Below are positions 1-10,619 of a DNA stretch of 64,000 nt, piece after piece. How positions within the stretch are numbered: the stretch's first letter is position 1; every line of letters starts with the position of its first letter. A program made the position numbers and the translations under genes. The notes under the pieces are model-generated. The model was not told the origin of the DNA. It saw only the letters and a list, made by a program, of their open reading frames with translations, and ran no database searches. This stretch comes from Piliocolobus tephrosceles (taxonomy: Eukaryota > Chordata > Mammalia > Primates > Cercopithecidae): positions 192,500,545 through 192,564,544 of the forward strand of contig NC_045434.1 in the NCBI RefSeq assembly GCF_002776525.5, given 5' to 3'.

Positions 1-703
1 ATACTCTGAAGCAACCCTTAAACACATGGTCAATTTCCCTTTCAAGTTCTGTTCAGTTTAAGTCACAGTCGTCCAAGTTGCAGTGTGGAGCACTGTGCTT
101 GGCACAGTGGGGGAACAAAGATGAAGACTTGTGTTCAAAGAGTAACTGGCAGTGTCAACTCTCTCACAGAGGAGACCTCTAAAGACCTTTTCAGAAACTA
201 TTGCCAGGTACAATTTAGCGAGAACTCTCAGTATCATTCATAAAACCCACGAAGAGGGCAGATGTGCTCTGGTCTCTGCTGCCTCTGGTCTCCCAGGTTG
301 TTTGGGCCTCCAGGAGGCTCTGCTGTAGTCAGAAGGGAGGTGAGAGAGTGATGGTGAAGGAGGAACAGTGAGTCTGTGTTCCTTGTCAACACCATCATGG
401 TGCAGAACCCACAGAAGGAGCCCTGCGGTACGGTGAGGGAGGATTTTTGAAATTATGACCAAAGGTGTTACAGGCGACTTGAAAAAACAAGTCCAAGCAA
501 TGCCTGGGAGCTGGGGAAAGCAAGGAGGGAACAAGAGGCCTTTTCAAGTTATCTGTGTCCCCAGCCAGCCTGGTAGTTTACTTCCCTTGCAAGCACCTTC
601 ATACCCTTGCCATCAGCAGCCTGCCTATGCTGCCGATGTTGTCACAGGGGGAGGCAATGTGGGACAAATTAAAGTTATCCCTGAAATTTCTTTTCTTTTC
701 TTT
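1..703. other. Unique intergenic or intronic sequence, no gene seen
   Basis: I see no repeat family, RNA gene or coding exon here. The short open frames lack any recognisable domain. The interval ends at the poly(T) tract of an antisense Alu. Confidence 0.6.
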
Positions 704-1003
704 CTTTTTTTTTTTTTTTGAGACAGAGTTTTGCTCTTGTTGCCCAGGCTGGAGTGCAGTGACACAATCTTAGCTCACTGCAACCTCTGTCTCTCGGGTT
801 CAAGTGATTCTCCTGCCTCAGCCTCCCGAGTAACTGGGATTACAGGCATGCACCATCAAGCCCAGCTAATTTTTTGTAATTTTAGTAGAGACGGGGTTTC
901 ACCCTGTTGGCCAGGCTGGTCTCACACTCCTGATCTCAGGTGATCTGCCCGCTTCAGCCTCCCAAAGTGCTGGGATTACAGGCGTGAGCCACCGCGCCCA
1001 ACC
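704..1003 (-). mobile_element. Alu: AluS-type SINE, antisense
   Basis: The poly(T) run at 704-719 is the complement of the Alu A-tail. It is followed by the complement of the right and left monomers, with 'gcccaggctggagtgcagtg' near the start and 'gggattacaggcgtgagcc' near the end. The element is essentially full length (about 300 bp). It has no coding capacity; Alu is a 7SL-derived SINE mobilised by L1 proteins. The AluS level is judged by eye. Confidence 0.95.
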
Positions 1004-3387
1004 CTAAATTTTTATTTTATTGTTCCTACTTGAAATCAGTTTCTCTATTGATAACATCTTTTAAAACAAGGATATATTTCTTTTTTAAAGTAGAAAAGAT
1101 ACAATAAAAGCTTTAAAAAACAATGAGAGAGTGCAGAACCCACCCGATTGGGTCTTTGTGAGGATTAAATGAGATGATAGCACGCCCAGGGCACAGGGCC
1201 TGCAAGTGAGGAGAGTCAGGGCAGGGAGCCTCCAAAGCCTCGTTGCTGCTGTGGCTGTGTGGTTGTGGTTGTTGCTGTTGGACATCGAGGGGTTTAGTAG
1301 TATTGTTGCGGTGGGACTTTGACTTCTCCATGCCGTAGCTAAGTCATCAGTAAAATCAGAACACGCTCTTCCCAGCCTGAAAGCAGCATGATGGATTGGA
1401 AGACCTCATAATACCATTTCTAATGTCCGAAATCTCTGTTTTTGTGGCTATACTGGGTTTGGTGACCTTTGAACTTAATGCAATGGAAGGGCAGGGGGAT
1501 GATATGAAGTATCCCATCTAATTCTGCGTAATTCAGTACCTACATTCACTCAGGCGTTCAAGAAACATGTATGCAGCTTCTGCCTTATTCCCATTGTATG
1601 GATGAGGAAACTGAGGCTAATCATCCCTGCTATATTACGCAGTCTTAATCACTCTCTGTGCAGGCAGTGGGCTCTCTGCTTGCATTGACTTTGATATTAA
1701 GAGCTCAAGGAGTTGCATGGGAAATCGGGATTTTGGTAGCTTGAAACAAATGGCTCCCTGGAATGGGTCGTGTCTTCCTGGGTCATTGTCAGCAAATCAA
1801 TATCTGACTGTGCCACCCAGGGTGGTGCTCACCTCACCAACTCTTGCCACCTAAGAAGTTACAGAGAAGATCAATAATCTGACAAAATATAAATAAAAGT
1901 GTCTCAAGTAAGCCAGAGGGGAGGAGATATGCAGGCAGCCCTTGGGGAGTCCATAAATCTGGGCTGATAAATTACCTGGGCAGGTGCCTCTGCCACCAGC
2001 ATCCTGGCTTAGGACAGGAGCAGCAAAATTACCTCTCTGGCGGTAGTTATCTGGAGTGAGCCAATCCATTTTTCTTTTTTATTACCATTGAATTTCAGGA
2101 AAGTGTCCTCTGCAGGCCCCTTTTATCTAAATGTTGGATTTATTTGATGACTCTACTAGGTCTGATGACAAGGGCCAAAGCGTGCCCTGCAGTAAGGAGG
2201 ACTCAGTCCCTGAGCCTGCCACGTGAAGGGTGCTCTCAGAGGGCATGATGGGTACGTTGCTAGACAGCCAGCCATTCATAACCGTCATCCCCATCAGTGG
2301 TGCCATTAATTTTCCTTCCTTCCCTGTTTCCCTGCTCAGTGGACTGGCTGGGCCCAACTCAAAGCAGTGGGAAGAGGGTGAGAATAATTCAGGATTTTAG
2401 GGAGGATTTCTCTGCTGAGACAGGTAGGAAAAGGGGCAGCTGGCCAGCAGGGCTATTTCCCGGCATCCAGCTCTAACCTCCTCCTCCTCTCTGCATGTTC
2501 TGTTGCAGTGAGAGCCCCAACAGGAACTGGCTCCCATCTGCAAAGTCACAGATTCCAGGATGTCCTTTTCTAAGCAAATTGCCCCAGCTCCCCTGACACT
2601 CTAGGGCCCAAGTTGCATACCAAAGTTAGGTATCTTTTCTTCCAGGCCCCTTGCCTAGGCTTTTCTGAGCAATGTCAGCTTCCCTGAAAAGCAGCCAAGT
2701 GTCTGGGTCTGGCTACTATGGAGATTCACATAAGACTCAACATAATAATGGCTTATACCAGACAAAATTACTCTCTCACGTAACAGTTCTAACACTGGCT
2801 ATTGAGGCCTCATGTGATGACTCTGCAGTGTTGGGACCCATATTTCTTCCATCTTTTATTTATTGTTGTTAATTTGTAGGCCTCATTAATTTTATAAAAT
2901 ATAGATCAATTCCATGTCCTCATTCCATCCAGGAGGAAGGAAGACCAAGAAGAAATGAAAAGTAGAAGTCTTCCCTTTAAGGACAACCTGTATGGTGCAC
3001 ACAATTACCCACATGCCATTGGTAGGAAATGGTCACATGGATGCACCTTGCTGCAGGGCACACTGGGAAGTGTAGTTTTTATTTTATGCAGTTTAAATTT
3101 CAGGATCTGTAATGAAAGGAAGAAGTGGAGAATATATGGGGGTGGGGTGGGTGGGAAAGGGCTGGCTGGCCACAGTAAGTGGAACATGTAACAAGTGTTT
3201 TGGAGATTTGAGGTGAGGCAGGCAGTGGAGTGGGAAAAGAGATATGTCTATTCGGTCTTTTTTTTTTTCTTTTTTTTCACCTTCCTGACTTCCTGGAGAC
3301 TCCATTCTTTTCCTTTGACCTTTCTCAACCTTGACACAGGTATGTGGCTTTTTTCTTTTTACTTCTTCTTCTTTTTTAAAAATTTTT
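1004..3387. other. Mostly unique sequence with weak MIR remnants
   Basis: There is no gene I can support. Short MIR-like stretches are visible: 'gtgaggattaaatgagatga' near 1158 on the plus strand, and 'ggatgaggaaactgaggct' near 1600 in the antisense direction. The rest shows no family I recognise. Confidence 0.5.
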
Positions 3388-3667
3388 ATTTTGAGACGGA
3401 GTTTTTTGCTCTTATTGCCCAGGCTAGAGTGCAATGGTGTGATCTTGGCTCACCACAACCTCTGTCTCCCAAGTTCAAGCAATTCTCCTGCCTCAGCCTC
3501 CAAGTAGCTGGGATTACAGGCATATGCCACCACGCCCAACTAATTTTAGTATTTTTAGTAGAGTTGGGGTTTCTCCATGTTGGTCAGGCTGGTCTTGAAC
3601 TCCCAACCTCAGGTGATCCACCCACCTTGGCCTCCCAAAGTGCTGGGATTACAGGCGTGAGCCACGG
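3388..3667 (-). mobile_element. Alu: AluS-type SINE, antisense
   Basis: A broken poly(T) stretch and 'ttgagacgga' at 3391 begin the antisense Alu body, which ends near 3667 at 'gcgtgagccacgg'. Both monomers are present and somewhat diverged, which fits an AluS-age insertion rather than a recent one. Confidence 0.93.
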
Positions 3668-3917
3668 CTGCTTTTTTCTTATCTTAATTTAGATTTTCCA
3701 AAGTGCCTCCTAGGCCATCTAAAGCTCTGGGATTCACCAGACTAAGTGAGACCACATGGAAGTTTAAAGAAGCTGTTGTTGGGATCCATTCTGTGCTGGA
3801 CACTATGCTGGGTGTTGGGAATACAGCAGAGAGTAAGACACAGATACACTTCTCCCCTCCTGGAATGGGGACGATAGCATGAAAAAATTACACAAATACA
3901 CATCAAATGATAACTAT

Positions 3918-4080
3918 GACTTCTGCTTCTGGCTAAGATGGAATAACAGGGACTGGATTTACCATTCTGCTGGAAACAACTAAAAAACTGGAAAAACCAT
4001 ATAGAACAAAGAGGGCACAATGATCCCTGAAAGGCAGGAAAAATAAAGAGAAGCCCTGTGAGTACTTCAGCTTTGTAGAT
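3918..4080 (+). mobile_element. L1M: L1M 5' terminal fragment, sense
   Basis: The sequence beginning 'gacttctgcttctggctaag' resembles the start of the old L1M-class 5' UTR (complement of a 'gccatgatgaactatcag'-type end). The same kind of end is seen in the opposite orientation at about 54.1 kb in this window. It is followed directly by L1 sequence in the wrong orientation, so the element is rearranged here. Assignment is by memory of the family. Confidence 0.65.
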
Positions 4081-5003
4081 CTGAAAACGTTTTTATTTCT
4101 CCTTTGTTTCTGAAAGGCATTCTTGTAGTGTTTAGAATTTTAGAGCACTTTAAAATGTTTATCCACCATGTTCACACTTGAATGATTTCTGAGGAGAAAT
4201 CTGCTGTCATCCATATATTTGTTCCTCTGTGCATAATGTGTCTTTTTTCCCTTTGGCTGCTTTTAAGATTTTTTTTTTTTTAGTCACTGCCTTGGAGCCC
4301 TTTGATTATGATGCAATGTATTAGGGTTCTCTAGAGGAACAGAACAAATAGGATAGATGTATATATGAGGGGAAGTTTACTAAGGAGTATTGACTCACAT
4401 GATCACAAGGTGAGGTCCCACAATAGGCCATCTACAAGATGAGGAGCAAGGAAGCCAGTCCGAGTCCCAAAACCTCAAAAGTAAAGAGGCCAAGAGTGTG
4501 GCCTTTAGTCTGTGGCCGAAGGTCCAAGAGTCCCAAAACTGAAGAACTTGGAGACTGATGTTCGAGGGCAGGAAGCATTCAGCATGGGAGAAAGATGGAG
4601 GCCAGGAGACTCAGCCAGTATAGTCTTTTCACGTTTTTCTGCCTGCTCTTATTCTGGCTACGCTGGCAGCTGGTTAGATTTTGCCCACCCAGATTGAAGG
4701 TGAGTCTACCTTTTCCAATCCACTGACTCAAACGTTAATTTCCTTTGGCAACACCCTCACAGACACACCTAGGAACAATACTTTACATCCTTCAATCCAA
4801 TCAAGTTGACACTCAATATTAACCATATTAACCATTACATGTGACTTGGTGTTTTTGCCTTTCTTGGTTTTTTTTTTTTTTTTTTTGCTTGGGATTTATT
4901 TGTATTTCTTGGACTCCTGGGTTCATACTTTTTATCAAAATTGGAAAGTTTGTGACCATTGTCTTTTTAAAGGTTTTTTTTTTTTCCTGTTTTGCAAACA
5001 TTA
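4081..5003 (-). mobile_element. L1M: Inverted L1M segment (ORF1 end region), split by an LTR
   Basis: On the plus strand this reads as the complement of the L1M region around the end of ORF1 ('ctcctttgtttctgaaagg', then 'ttggactcctgggttcata'). The L1M sequence on both sides of it is in sense. The same module, in the same plus-strand orientation, occurs in the antisense L1M at 52.5-53.0 kb. An MLT2A-type LTR at 4317-4839 divides it. The configuration resembles the 5' inversion caused by twin priming, or a later inversion. Confidence 0.6.
4317..4839 (-). mobile_element. MLT2A: MLT2A-type solo LTR (HERV-L family), antisense
   Basis: The element reads 'tgtattagggttctctagag' at its left end and 'taaccattaca' at its right. 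It includes the characteristic antisense block 'acaccctcacagacacacct' and 'caatccaatcaagttgacac'. TG...CA-type ends are present. The flanking 5-mers are tgcaa (4312-4316) and tgtga (4840-4844), a plausible decayed 5-bp target duplication. There is no internal retroviral sequence, so it is a solo LTR. It sits inside the inverted L1M segment. Confidence 0.8.
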
Positions 5004-6291
5004 ATTACCAGCAGATCCACACCGTAAGAAATGTTAAATAAAATCTTTCAGGCAGAAGAAAAATGATACCAGGTAAAAATATGGATCTCACAAGGGAATA
5101 AAGTGCACTGGAAATAGTAATTACACAGGTTAATATAACATTTTCTCTTATTATTTAAATCTCTCGAAAAGGTCATTGATTATTTGAAGACTAATAACAA
5201 CAATGTAGTGTTGGGTTTACAACGTATGTCGAAGTAAAATGAATGACATCAATAACATAAAGGCATAGAGAAAGGAAATGGAAGTATACTAGTCCAGGGT
5301 TCTCATATGTGAAATGGTATAATACTTCAAGATACACAGTGACAAGTGAAGCGTGCCTAATGTAAACCCTAAAGTAACCACTAAAATACCAAAACAAAGA
5401 ATTATAGGTAATAACATAATAAAGGAGATAAAATGGAATCAGAAAAATACTCAATTATTTAAAAAGAAGGCAGAAATAAAGAAAAAGTGAACAAAGAACA
5501 GGTGTGACAAACAGAAAACAAAGACTAGGTTATGTATAAAAACTAAGTGTATTAATAATCACACTAAGTGAAAATGGTATAAACACAATCAATTAAGTGT
5601 GGAAATTATCAGATTAAAGAGCAAGACTCAACTATGTGGTATCACAAGAAATACACTTTAAATATTAAGGTACAAACAGATTAAAAGTAAAAGGATAGGC
5701 CAGGCACAGTGGCTCACACCTGTAATCCTGGCACTTTGGGAGGCCAAGGTGGGAGGAGGGCTTGAGGACAAGAGTTCAAGACCAGCCAGGGCAACATAGT
5801 GAGACCCCATCTCAGCCAGGGCAACATAGTGAGACCCCATCTCTACAAAATATACAAAAATTAGCCAGGTATGGTGGCGTACCTGTAGTCCCAGTTTCTT
5901 TAAAGGCAGAGGTAGGAGGATCACTTGAGCCTGGGAGGTCAAGGCTGCAGTGAGCTGTGATTGCACCACTGCACTTCAGCCTGGGTGACAGAGCAAGACC
6001 CACTCTCTAAAAGAAAAAAAAACAATAAAATAAAAGGATAGAAAATTATATTTCATTCTAGCAATAATCAATAAAAAGCAAGAGTGGCTATATTAATATC
6101 ACAATATATTTCAGGGCAAAGAATGATATTACCAGGAATAAAGTGAGTCATTTGATAATGATAAAGATTTCAATTCATCAAGAGAATATGAGTCCTACAC
6201 TCTGATACATGAAGAAGCAGAGCTTAAAAACAATGAAACAAAAATAGATAGAACTGCAAAGAGAAATCAACAAATCTATACAGTGAAAAAC
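5004..6291 (+). mobile_element. L1M: L1M body, sense (intergenic region into ORF2 start)
   Basis: The sequence follows the old L1 pattern: 'cagcagatccacaccgtaag', 'aaggagataaaatggaatca', then ORF2 endonuclease-region sequence such as 'caagaaatacactttaaata' and 'gagtggctatattaatatca'. Stops and indels remove any long frame. It is interrupted by an AluJ at 5698-6030 and then by an antisense ERV LTR from 6292. The same L1 resumes after the HERV-H provirus at 12.9 kb. Confidence 0.85.
5698..6030 (+). mobile_element. Alu: AluJ-type SINE with 10-bp target duplication
   Basis: The element starts at 'ggccaggcacagtggctcac' and ends in an A-rich tail. The flanks taaaaggata (5688-5697) and taaaaggata (6031-6040) are a perfect target-site duplication cut from the host L1M. 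The left monomer carries a 30-bp tandem duplication (5783-5812 and 5813-5842). The level of divergence suggests AluJ. Confidence 0.95.
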
Positions 6292-7370
6292 TGTCATATC
6301 CCTCTTGTTGACAAAAAGAGTTGAAGTCTGTAAAATATTAGAGAAGATTTATTCTGAGCCAAATATGAGTGACTGTGGCCCATGACTCAGCCCTCAGGAG
6401 GTCCTGAGAACATGTGCCCAAGGTAGTCAGGGTACAGCTTGGTTTTATAGATATTTAGGGAGGCCTGAGACATCAATCAAATACATTTAAGAAAAACAAT
6501 GGTTTGGTTCAGAAATGCAGGACAACCCAAAGTGGGGAATGAGGGGCTTCCAGGCTGTAGGCGAATTTAAACATTTTCTGGTTGACAATTGGTTGAGTTT
6601 GTCTAAAGACCTGGGATAGACAGCCTAGGCATGGTGACTCACGCCTATAATCCCAGCACTTTGGGAGGCCCAGGTGGGTGGATCACGAGGTCAGGAGATC
6701 AAGACCATCCTGGCCAACATAGTGAAACCCAGTCTACTAAAAATATAAAAATTAGCTGGGCATGGTGGCATGTGCCTGTAGTCCCAGCTACTTAGGAGGC
6801 TGATGCAGGAGAATCATTTGAACCCAGGAGGTGGAGGTTGCAGTGAGCTGAGATTGTACCACTGCACTCCAGCCTGGGTGACAGAGTGAGACTCTGTCTC
6901 GGGAAAAAAAAAAAAAAAAAAAAAAAAACCTGGGATACACAGAAAGGGAATGTTCAGATTAAGATAAAAGATGTGTAGAACAAAGTTCCTTTGAAGTCTT
7001 ATAGTGGCTGTCCTTAGAGACAATAGATGACAAATGTGTCCTATTCAGATTTTAGTTAATCTCCTTAGGATTGGGAGGATCTGAGAGAAAAAGATCTAGC
7101 TATGTTAATAGAGATTCTTACAGATGCAAATTTTCCCCCACAAAGAACAACTTTGCAGGGCCATTTTAAAATATGGCAAACAAATATGTTTGGGGGTGAA
7201 ATATTTTGATTTTTGATTTTCTTCTTTGTCTCGTAATGTTATGCCAGAGTGAGGTTGGAAAGTAAATCATGATATATAGTGTTAAATAAAATCCATCTGA
7301 TGAGAATTTATGATTTGTTGGGTATGACTCCCCAGATCCCTTAGATAGGAATTTGGGCAAGATAAAAATA
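6292..7370 (-). mobile_element. Antisense class I-type ERV LTR, family not named
   Basis: A block of about 770 bp without its inserted Alu interrupts L1M ORF2. It has LTR-like features in antisense: 'tgtcatatccctcttgttga' at the left, then 'gccctcaggaggtcctgaga' and 'acaattggttgagtttgtct', which I recall from a primate ERV LTR but cannot name with certainty. L1M sequence is recognisable again by about 7380 ('tcctcactctcgtaataac'), so the right boundary is approximate. Confidence 0.55.
6623..6928 (+). mobile_element. Alu: AluS/Y-type SINE with 13-bp target duplication
   Basis: This full-length Alu ends in a 25-bp A-tail (6904-6928). It is flanked by cctgggatagaca (6610-6622) and cctgggatacaca (6929-6941), a near-perfect target duplication. 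It lies inside the antisense ERV LTR, so it is younger than that LTR. Confidence 0.95.
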
Positions 7371-7409
7371 CCACAGTTTAGTCCTCACTCTCGTAATAAC
7401 TGGTAGAAC

Positions 7410-7793
7410 TGTCACATGTGTCGGTGTGAAGAGACCACCAACAGGCTTTGTGTGAGCAACAAGGCTGTTTACTTCACCCAGGTGCAGGCGGGCTGAGTCC
7501 AAAAAAGGAGAGCAAAGGGTGGTGGGATTATCATTAGTTCTTATAGGTTTTGGATAGGCGTACAAAGTACCTTCTTAAGGGCAGGGAGAATATTACAAAG
7601 TACCTTCTCAAGGGCAGGGGAGACTATATCATATCACTTAGGGTGGGGCGGGAACAAATCACAATGGTGGAATGTCATCAGTTAAGGCTATTTTCACTTC
7701 TTTTGTGGATCTTCACTTGCTTCAGGCCATCTGGATGTATACGTGCAGGTCACAGGGGATATGATGGCTTAGCTTGGGCTCAGAGGCCTGACA
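7410..7793 (-). promoter_or_regulatory. LTR7: 3' LTR of the HERV-H provirus (LTR7-type)
   Basis: On the minus strand the LTR begins 'tgtcaggcctctgagcccaa' and ends in a TGACA-type terminus. A TATA-type motif TATAAG lies at 7545-7540. A polyadenylation-like AGTAAA lies at 7473-7468, where LTR7 usually has ATTAAA. LTR7 is known as a promoter and enhancer in pluripotent primate cells. Transcription from it would run toward lower coordinates, through the ERV LTR and L1M. Activity here is not shown by the sequence. Confidence 0.9.
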
Positions 7794-8580
7794 TTCCTGT
7801 CTTCTTATATTTATAAGAAAAACAAAACAAAATAGTGGTGAAGTGTTGGGGCAGCAAAAATTTTGGGGGGTGGTATGGAGAGATAATGGGTGATGTTTCT
7901 CAGGGCTGCTTCGAGCAGGATTAGGGGAGGTGTGGGAACCTACAGTGGGATAGATTAAACTGAAGAAAGATTTGGGGATAAGAGGTGACATCGTGGGGTT
8001 AGAAGGAGGATTTGTCATATAGAATGATTGGTGATGGCCTGGATGCGGTTTTGTGTGAATTGAGAAACTAAACAGAAGACACAAGGTCCAAATAAAAGAA
8101 GGAAAAAAATAGGTATTAAAGGATTAAGAATTGGGAGTACCCAGGACATCCAATTAGAGAATGTCCAAGGGGGTTCAGCATAATTATTTGCTTGGCTGGC
8201 GAGTTTTTAGGCTCTATCCTTGAGTTTTTTGATGTTGTCATATATTAGGTCAGATTGATTTAGATAAAAGCAACACTCTTCATTTAAAAATATACAGATT
8301 TCCCTTTTGTCAGCAGTGAGTAAGTCAGGGCCTCGGCAATTTTGGAGGAAAGAGAAATGCAAAGTCAGCAATTGTTTGTTAAAGAAGGATTAGAAATGGC
8401 TGGGAGAGAGTGAGTGAGATTGATAGTGTGGTGGAGATAGCTGGGGAGAGGTAGAGGGTGGCATAAAAATGGGAATGAGAATAAGAGTGAGTATAACAGT
8501 AAAGAATATGACTTCATCAGGGTGAAAGTATTGAAGTGTGTCCTGTCAGCAAAGATCATCTATCCACTCCAAGAGGGAGT
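7794..8580 (-). pseudogene. env: HERV-H env transmembrane (TM) subunit remnant, broken
   Basis: The minus strand encodes a recognisable retroviral TM piece. A CX6CC disulfide motif is in frame (first Cys at 8296-8294, Cys-Cys at 8275-8270), followed by Leu/Tyr/Asn-rich sequence and a stop near 8216. A hydrophobic membrane-anchor stretch with a GPC motif lies around 8140-8065, and a C-terminal tail runs toward the 3' LTR. Most of the surface subunit is absent or unrecognisable. Stops make it non-functional. A 120-codon open frame (8084-7722) covers the tail and runs into the LTR. Confidence 0.7.
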
Positions 8581-8718
8581 CAAGAGTGGAGGACTGGGGA
8601 TAGATTTTCACAAGGGAAAGGAAATGAGAGGTTTTAAGAGGCAGGCTAACGACTTGTAACCTACATGGAAGAGGATATTAAATGATGACAGAATAGAATG
8701 GGCCTGTGAGACTGGAAG

Positions 8719-8721
<3 letters not shown>

Positions 8722-8749
<28 letters not shown>
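8722..8749. repeat. Poly(T) tract of 28 bp inside the provirus
   Basis: An uninterrupted T run with no attached SINE or LINE body on either side. It may be an expanded homopolymer in the HERV-H pol-env region, or the tail of a very short retroinsertion. Confidence 0.8.
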
Positions 8750-9001
8750 GGTCTAAGAACCATCTGCCTTGAGTGGAGAGGGATTGATAGGTGGAAACTT
8801 CAGTAGGAGAGTAAATAGGAGTGACCAACAAGAAGAAAAACTGGCCATGAGGGACAGAAGTTAGAACGCTATCTGCTTTTTTAGATACCTTATCATCATA
8901 AGCATTGCCTTGAGTGATGGAATCTGATGCTTTTTGATGGCCCTTGCAGTGAATGACTCCAGTTTCCTTTGGAAGTAAAGTGGCTTTAAGAAGAGTTTTT
9001 A

Positions 9002-9631
9002 TTAAGGAGGATTAATGATGGAGGATTCTTGTGTAGTGAGGAAATTTCTTTCTGCCAATATAACAGCATGGTGGTGCAGGATATGGAAGGCATATATTGA
9101 CTCATATCTTGAGTCAGTATAAATATTGATGCATGGTCCCTTCGCGAGAATGAGGGCCCAAGTTAAGGCAATGAGTTTGGCTTGCTGAGAGGTAGTGGAG
9201 GGGGGCAGAGCAGTAGCCTCAATGATAGATGTGGAAGATACTATAGCATAGTCTGCCTTTGCTGGTGAGTGGCGATTAGGCCTGGTAGAACTGCCATTAA
9301 TAAACCAAGTGTGATCAGGGTGAGGAACAGGAAAGAAGGAAATATGGGGAAATGGTGCGAATGCTAGGTGGATCAGAGAGATACAGTCAAGGGGGTCAGG
9401 TGTGATATCTGGAATAATGTGGGAGGCCGGATTGAAGTCCAGGCCAGGAAAAATGGTAATTGTGAGAGACTCAACAAACAGTGAATATAGCTGAAGGAAC
9501 TGGGGGACAGAAAGTCTGTGTGTCAAGTGTGAGGAAAATAGATTTTGAAAGTTATGAGAACTGTAGAGAGTAAGTGTAGCATAGCTTGTGATTTTGAGGG
9601 CCTCTGAAAGTGTTAAAGCAGTGGCAGCCAC
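9002..9631 (-). pseudogene. pol: HERV-H pol remnant: connection and RNase H domain
   Basis: A 209-codon open frame carries the RNase H signature region. The first catalytic motif reads W-F-I-N-G-S-S, with Asn at residue 112 where the family has Asp. The second reads Q-Q-A-K-L-I-A-L, with Lys at 152 where Glu is expected. The third, Y-T-D-S-R-Y, keeps its Asp at 173. With two of the core acidic residues replaced, nuclease activity is not expected. The frame is open by chance. The start Met is internal to the pol polyprotein and is not a true start. Confidence 0.8.
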
Positions 9632-9881
9632 TGCATGCAGACATGAGGGCTAGGCTAAAACAGTAAGGTCAAGTTGTTAGGACAGAAATGCTACAGGGCA
9701 CGATCACAGCTCTTGTGTAAGAATTCTGACTGCACAGCCCTGTACTTTGGCTATGTGTAATGAAAAGGGTTGGGATGAGTTAGGGAGAGCTAGTGTGGGA
9801 GCAGCTTTTAGGGCTGTTTTTTAAGGAATGGAAAGGGGAATGGGGAAAGGATTTAGGATTTATGGGGTTGGCTAAGTTTAT

Positions 9882-10280
9882 CTAGAACAGAATAATGGTT
9901 GTGGAGGAAGGTATTGAGGATAGGAGAGTATATGGGTTTGGCACCACAGGGTGGATAGGTTGATAAGGTGCAGATCCTGGACTAACCTGTAAGACTTGTC
10001 TGGTGTTTGGACAGGTATAATTGGGGGAATTGTAAGGAGAGTTTATAGGCTTTAAAAGGCCATGCTGTAACAGGAGAGTGATAACAGGCTTTAATCCTTT
10101 TAAAGCATGCTGTGGGATGGGATACTGGCACTGAGCAGGGTAAGGGTGATTAGGTTTTAATGGGATAGTAAGGGGTGCATGATCAGTCACCAAGGAGGGA
10201 GTAGAGGTGTCCTATACTTGTGGATTATACTTGCCCAATACCCACACAGTTATGGAGGCAAGGGAAACATGCCCTTTAAA
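9882..10280 (-). pseudogene. pol: HERV-H pol remnant: reverse transcriptase N-terminus
   Basis: An open frame of 103 codons (10193-9882) resembles the fingers region of a gammaretrovirus-like reverse transcriptase, with a 'GLLKPINSPYNSP' segment. The palm motifs, including the catalytic YxDD, are not found before the RNase H part begins. Only about 250 bp separates this frame from the RNase H frame, so the RT core is deleted. The young AluY at 10295 interrupts the protease/RT upstream part. Confidence 0.7.
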
Positions 10281-10294
10281 AGAAGGTAATGGGA

Positions 10295-10596
10295 GGCCGG
10301 GCGCGGTGGCTCAAGCCTGTAATCCCAGCACTTTGGGAGGCCGAGACCGGCGGATCACGAGGTCAGGAGATCGAGACCATCCTGGCTAACACGGTGAAAC
10401 CCCGTCTCTACTAAAAATACAAAAAAAAACTAGCCGGGCGAGGTGGCGGGCGCCTGTAGTCCCAGCTACTCCGGAGGCTGAGGCAGGAGAATGGCGTAAA
10501 CCCGGGAGGCAGAGCTTGCAGTGAGCTGAGATCCAGCCACTGCACTCCAGTCCGGGGGACAGAGCGAGACTCCGCCTCAAAAAAAAAAAAAAAAGA
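10295..10596 (+). mobile_element. AluY: Young AluY with Old World monkey-type variants
   Basis: The body starts 'ggccgggcgcggtggctcaa' and is close to the AluY consensus, with a clean A-tail. The flanks aagaaggtaatggg (10280-10293 and 10597-10610) form a perfect 14-bp target duplication in HERV-H pol. Variants such as 'ctcaagcctgtaatccc', 'gaatggcgtaaacccgg' and 'gagatccagccactgc' match what I recall of cercopithecid AluYR-type subfamilies. Confidence 0.95.
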
Positions 10597-10619
10597 AAGA
10601 AGGTAATGGGGAGTGGGTA

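Noticed and set aside
3195..3692. 165-codon plus-strand frame
   Set aside because: Its second half is read-through of an antisense Alu, which commonly leaves open frames; the first half is T-rich sequence without homology I recognise.
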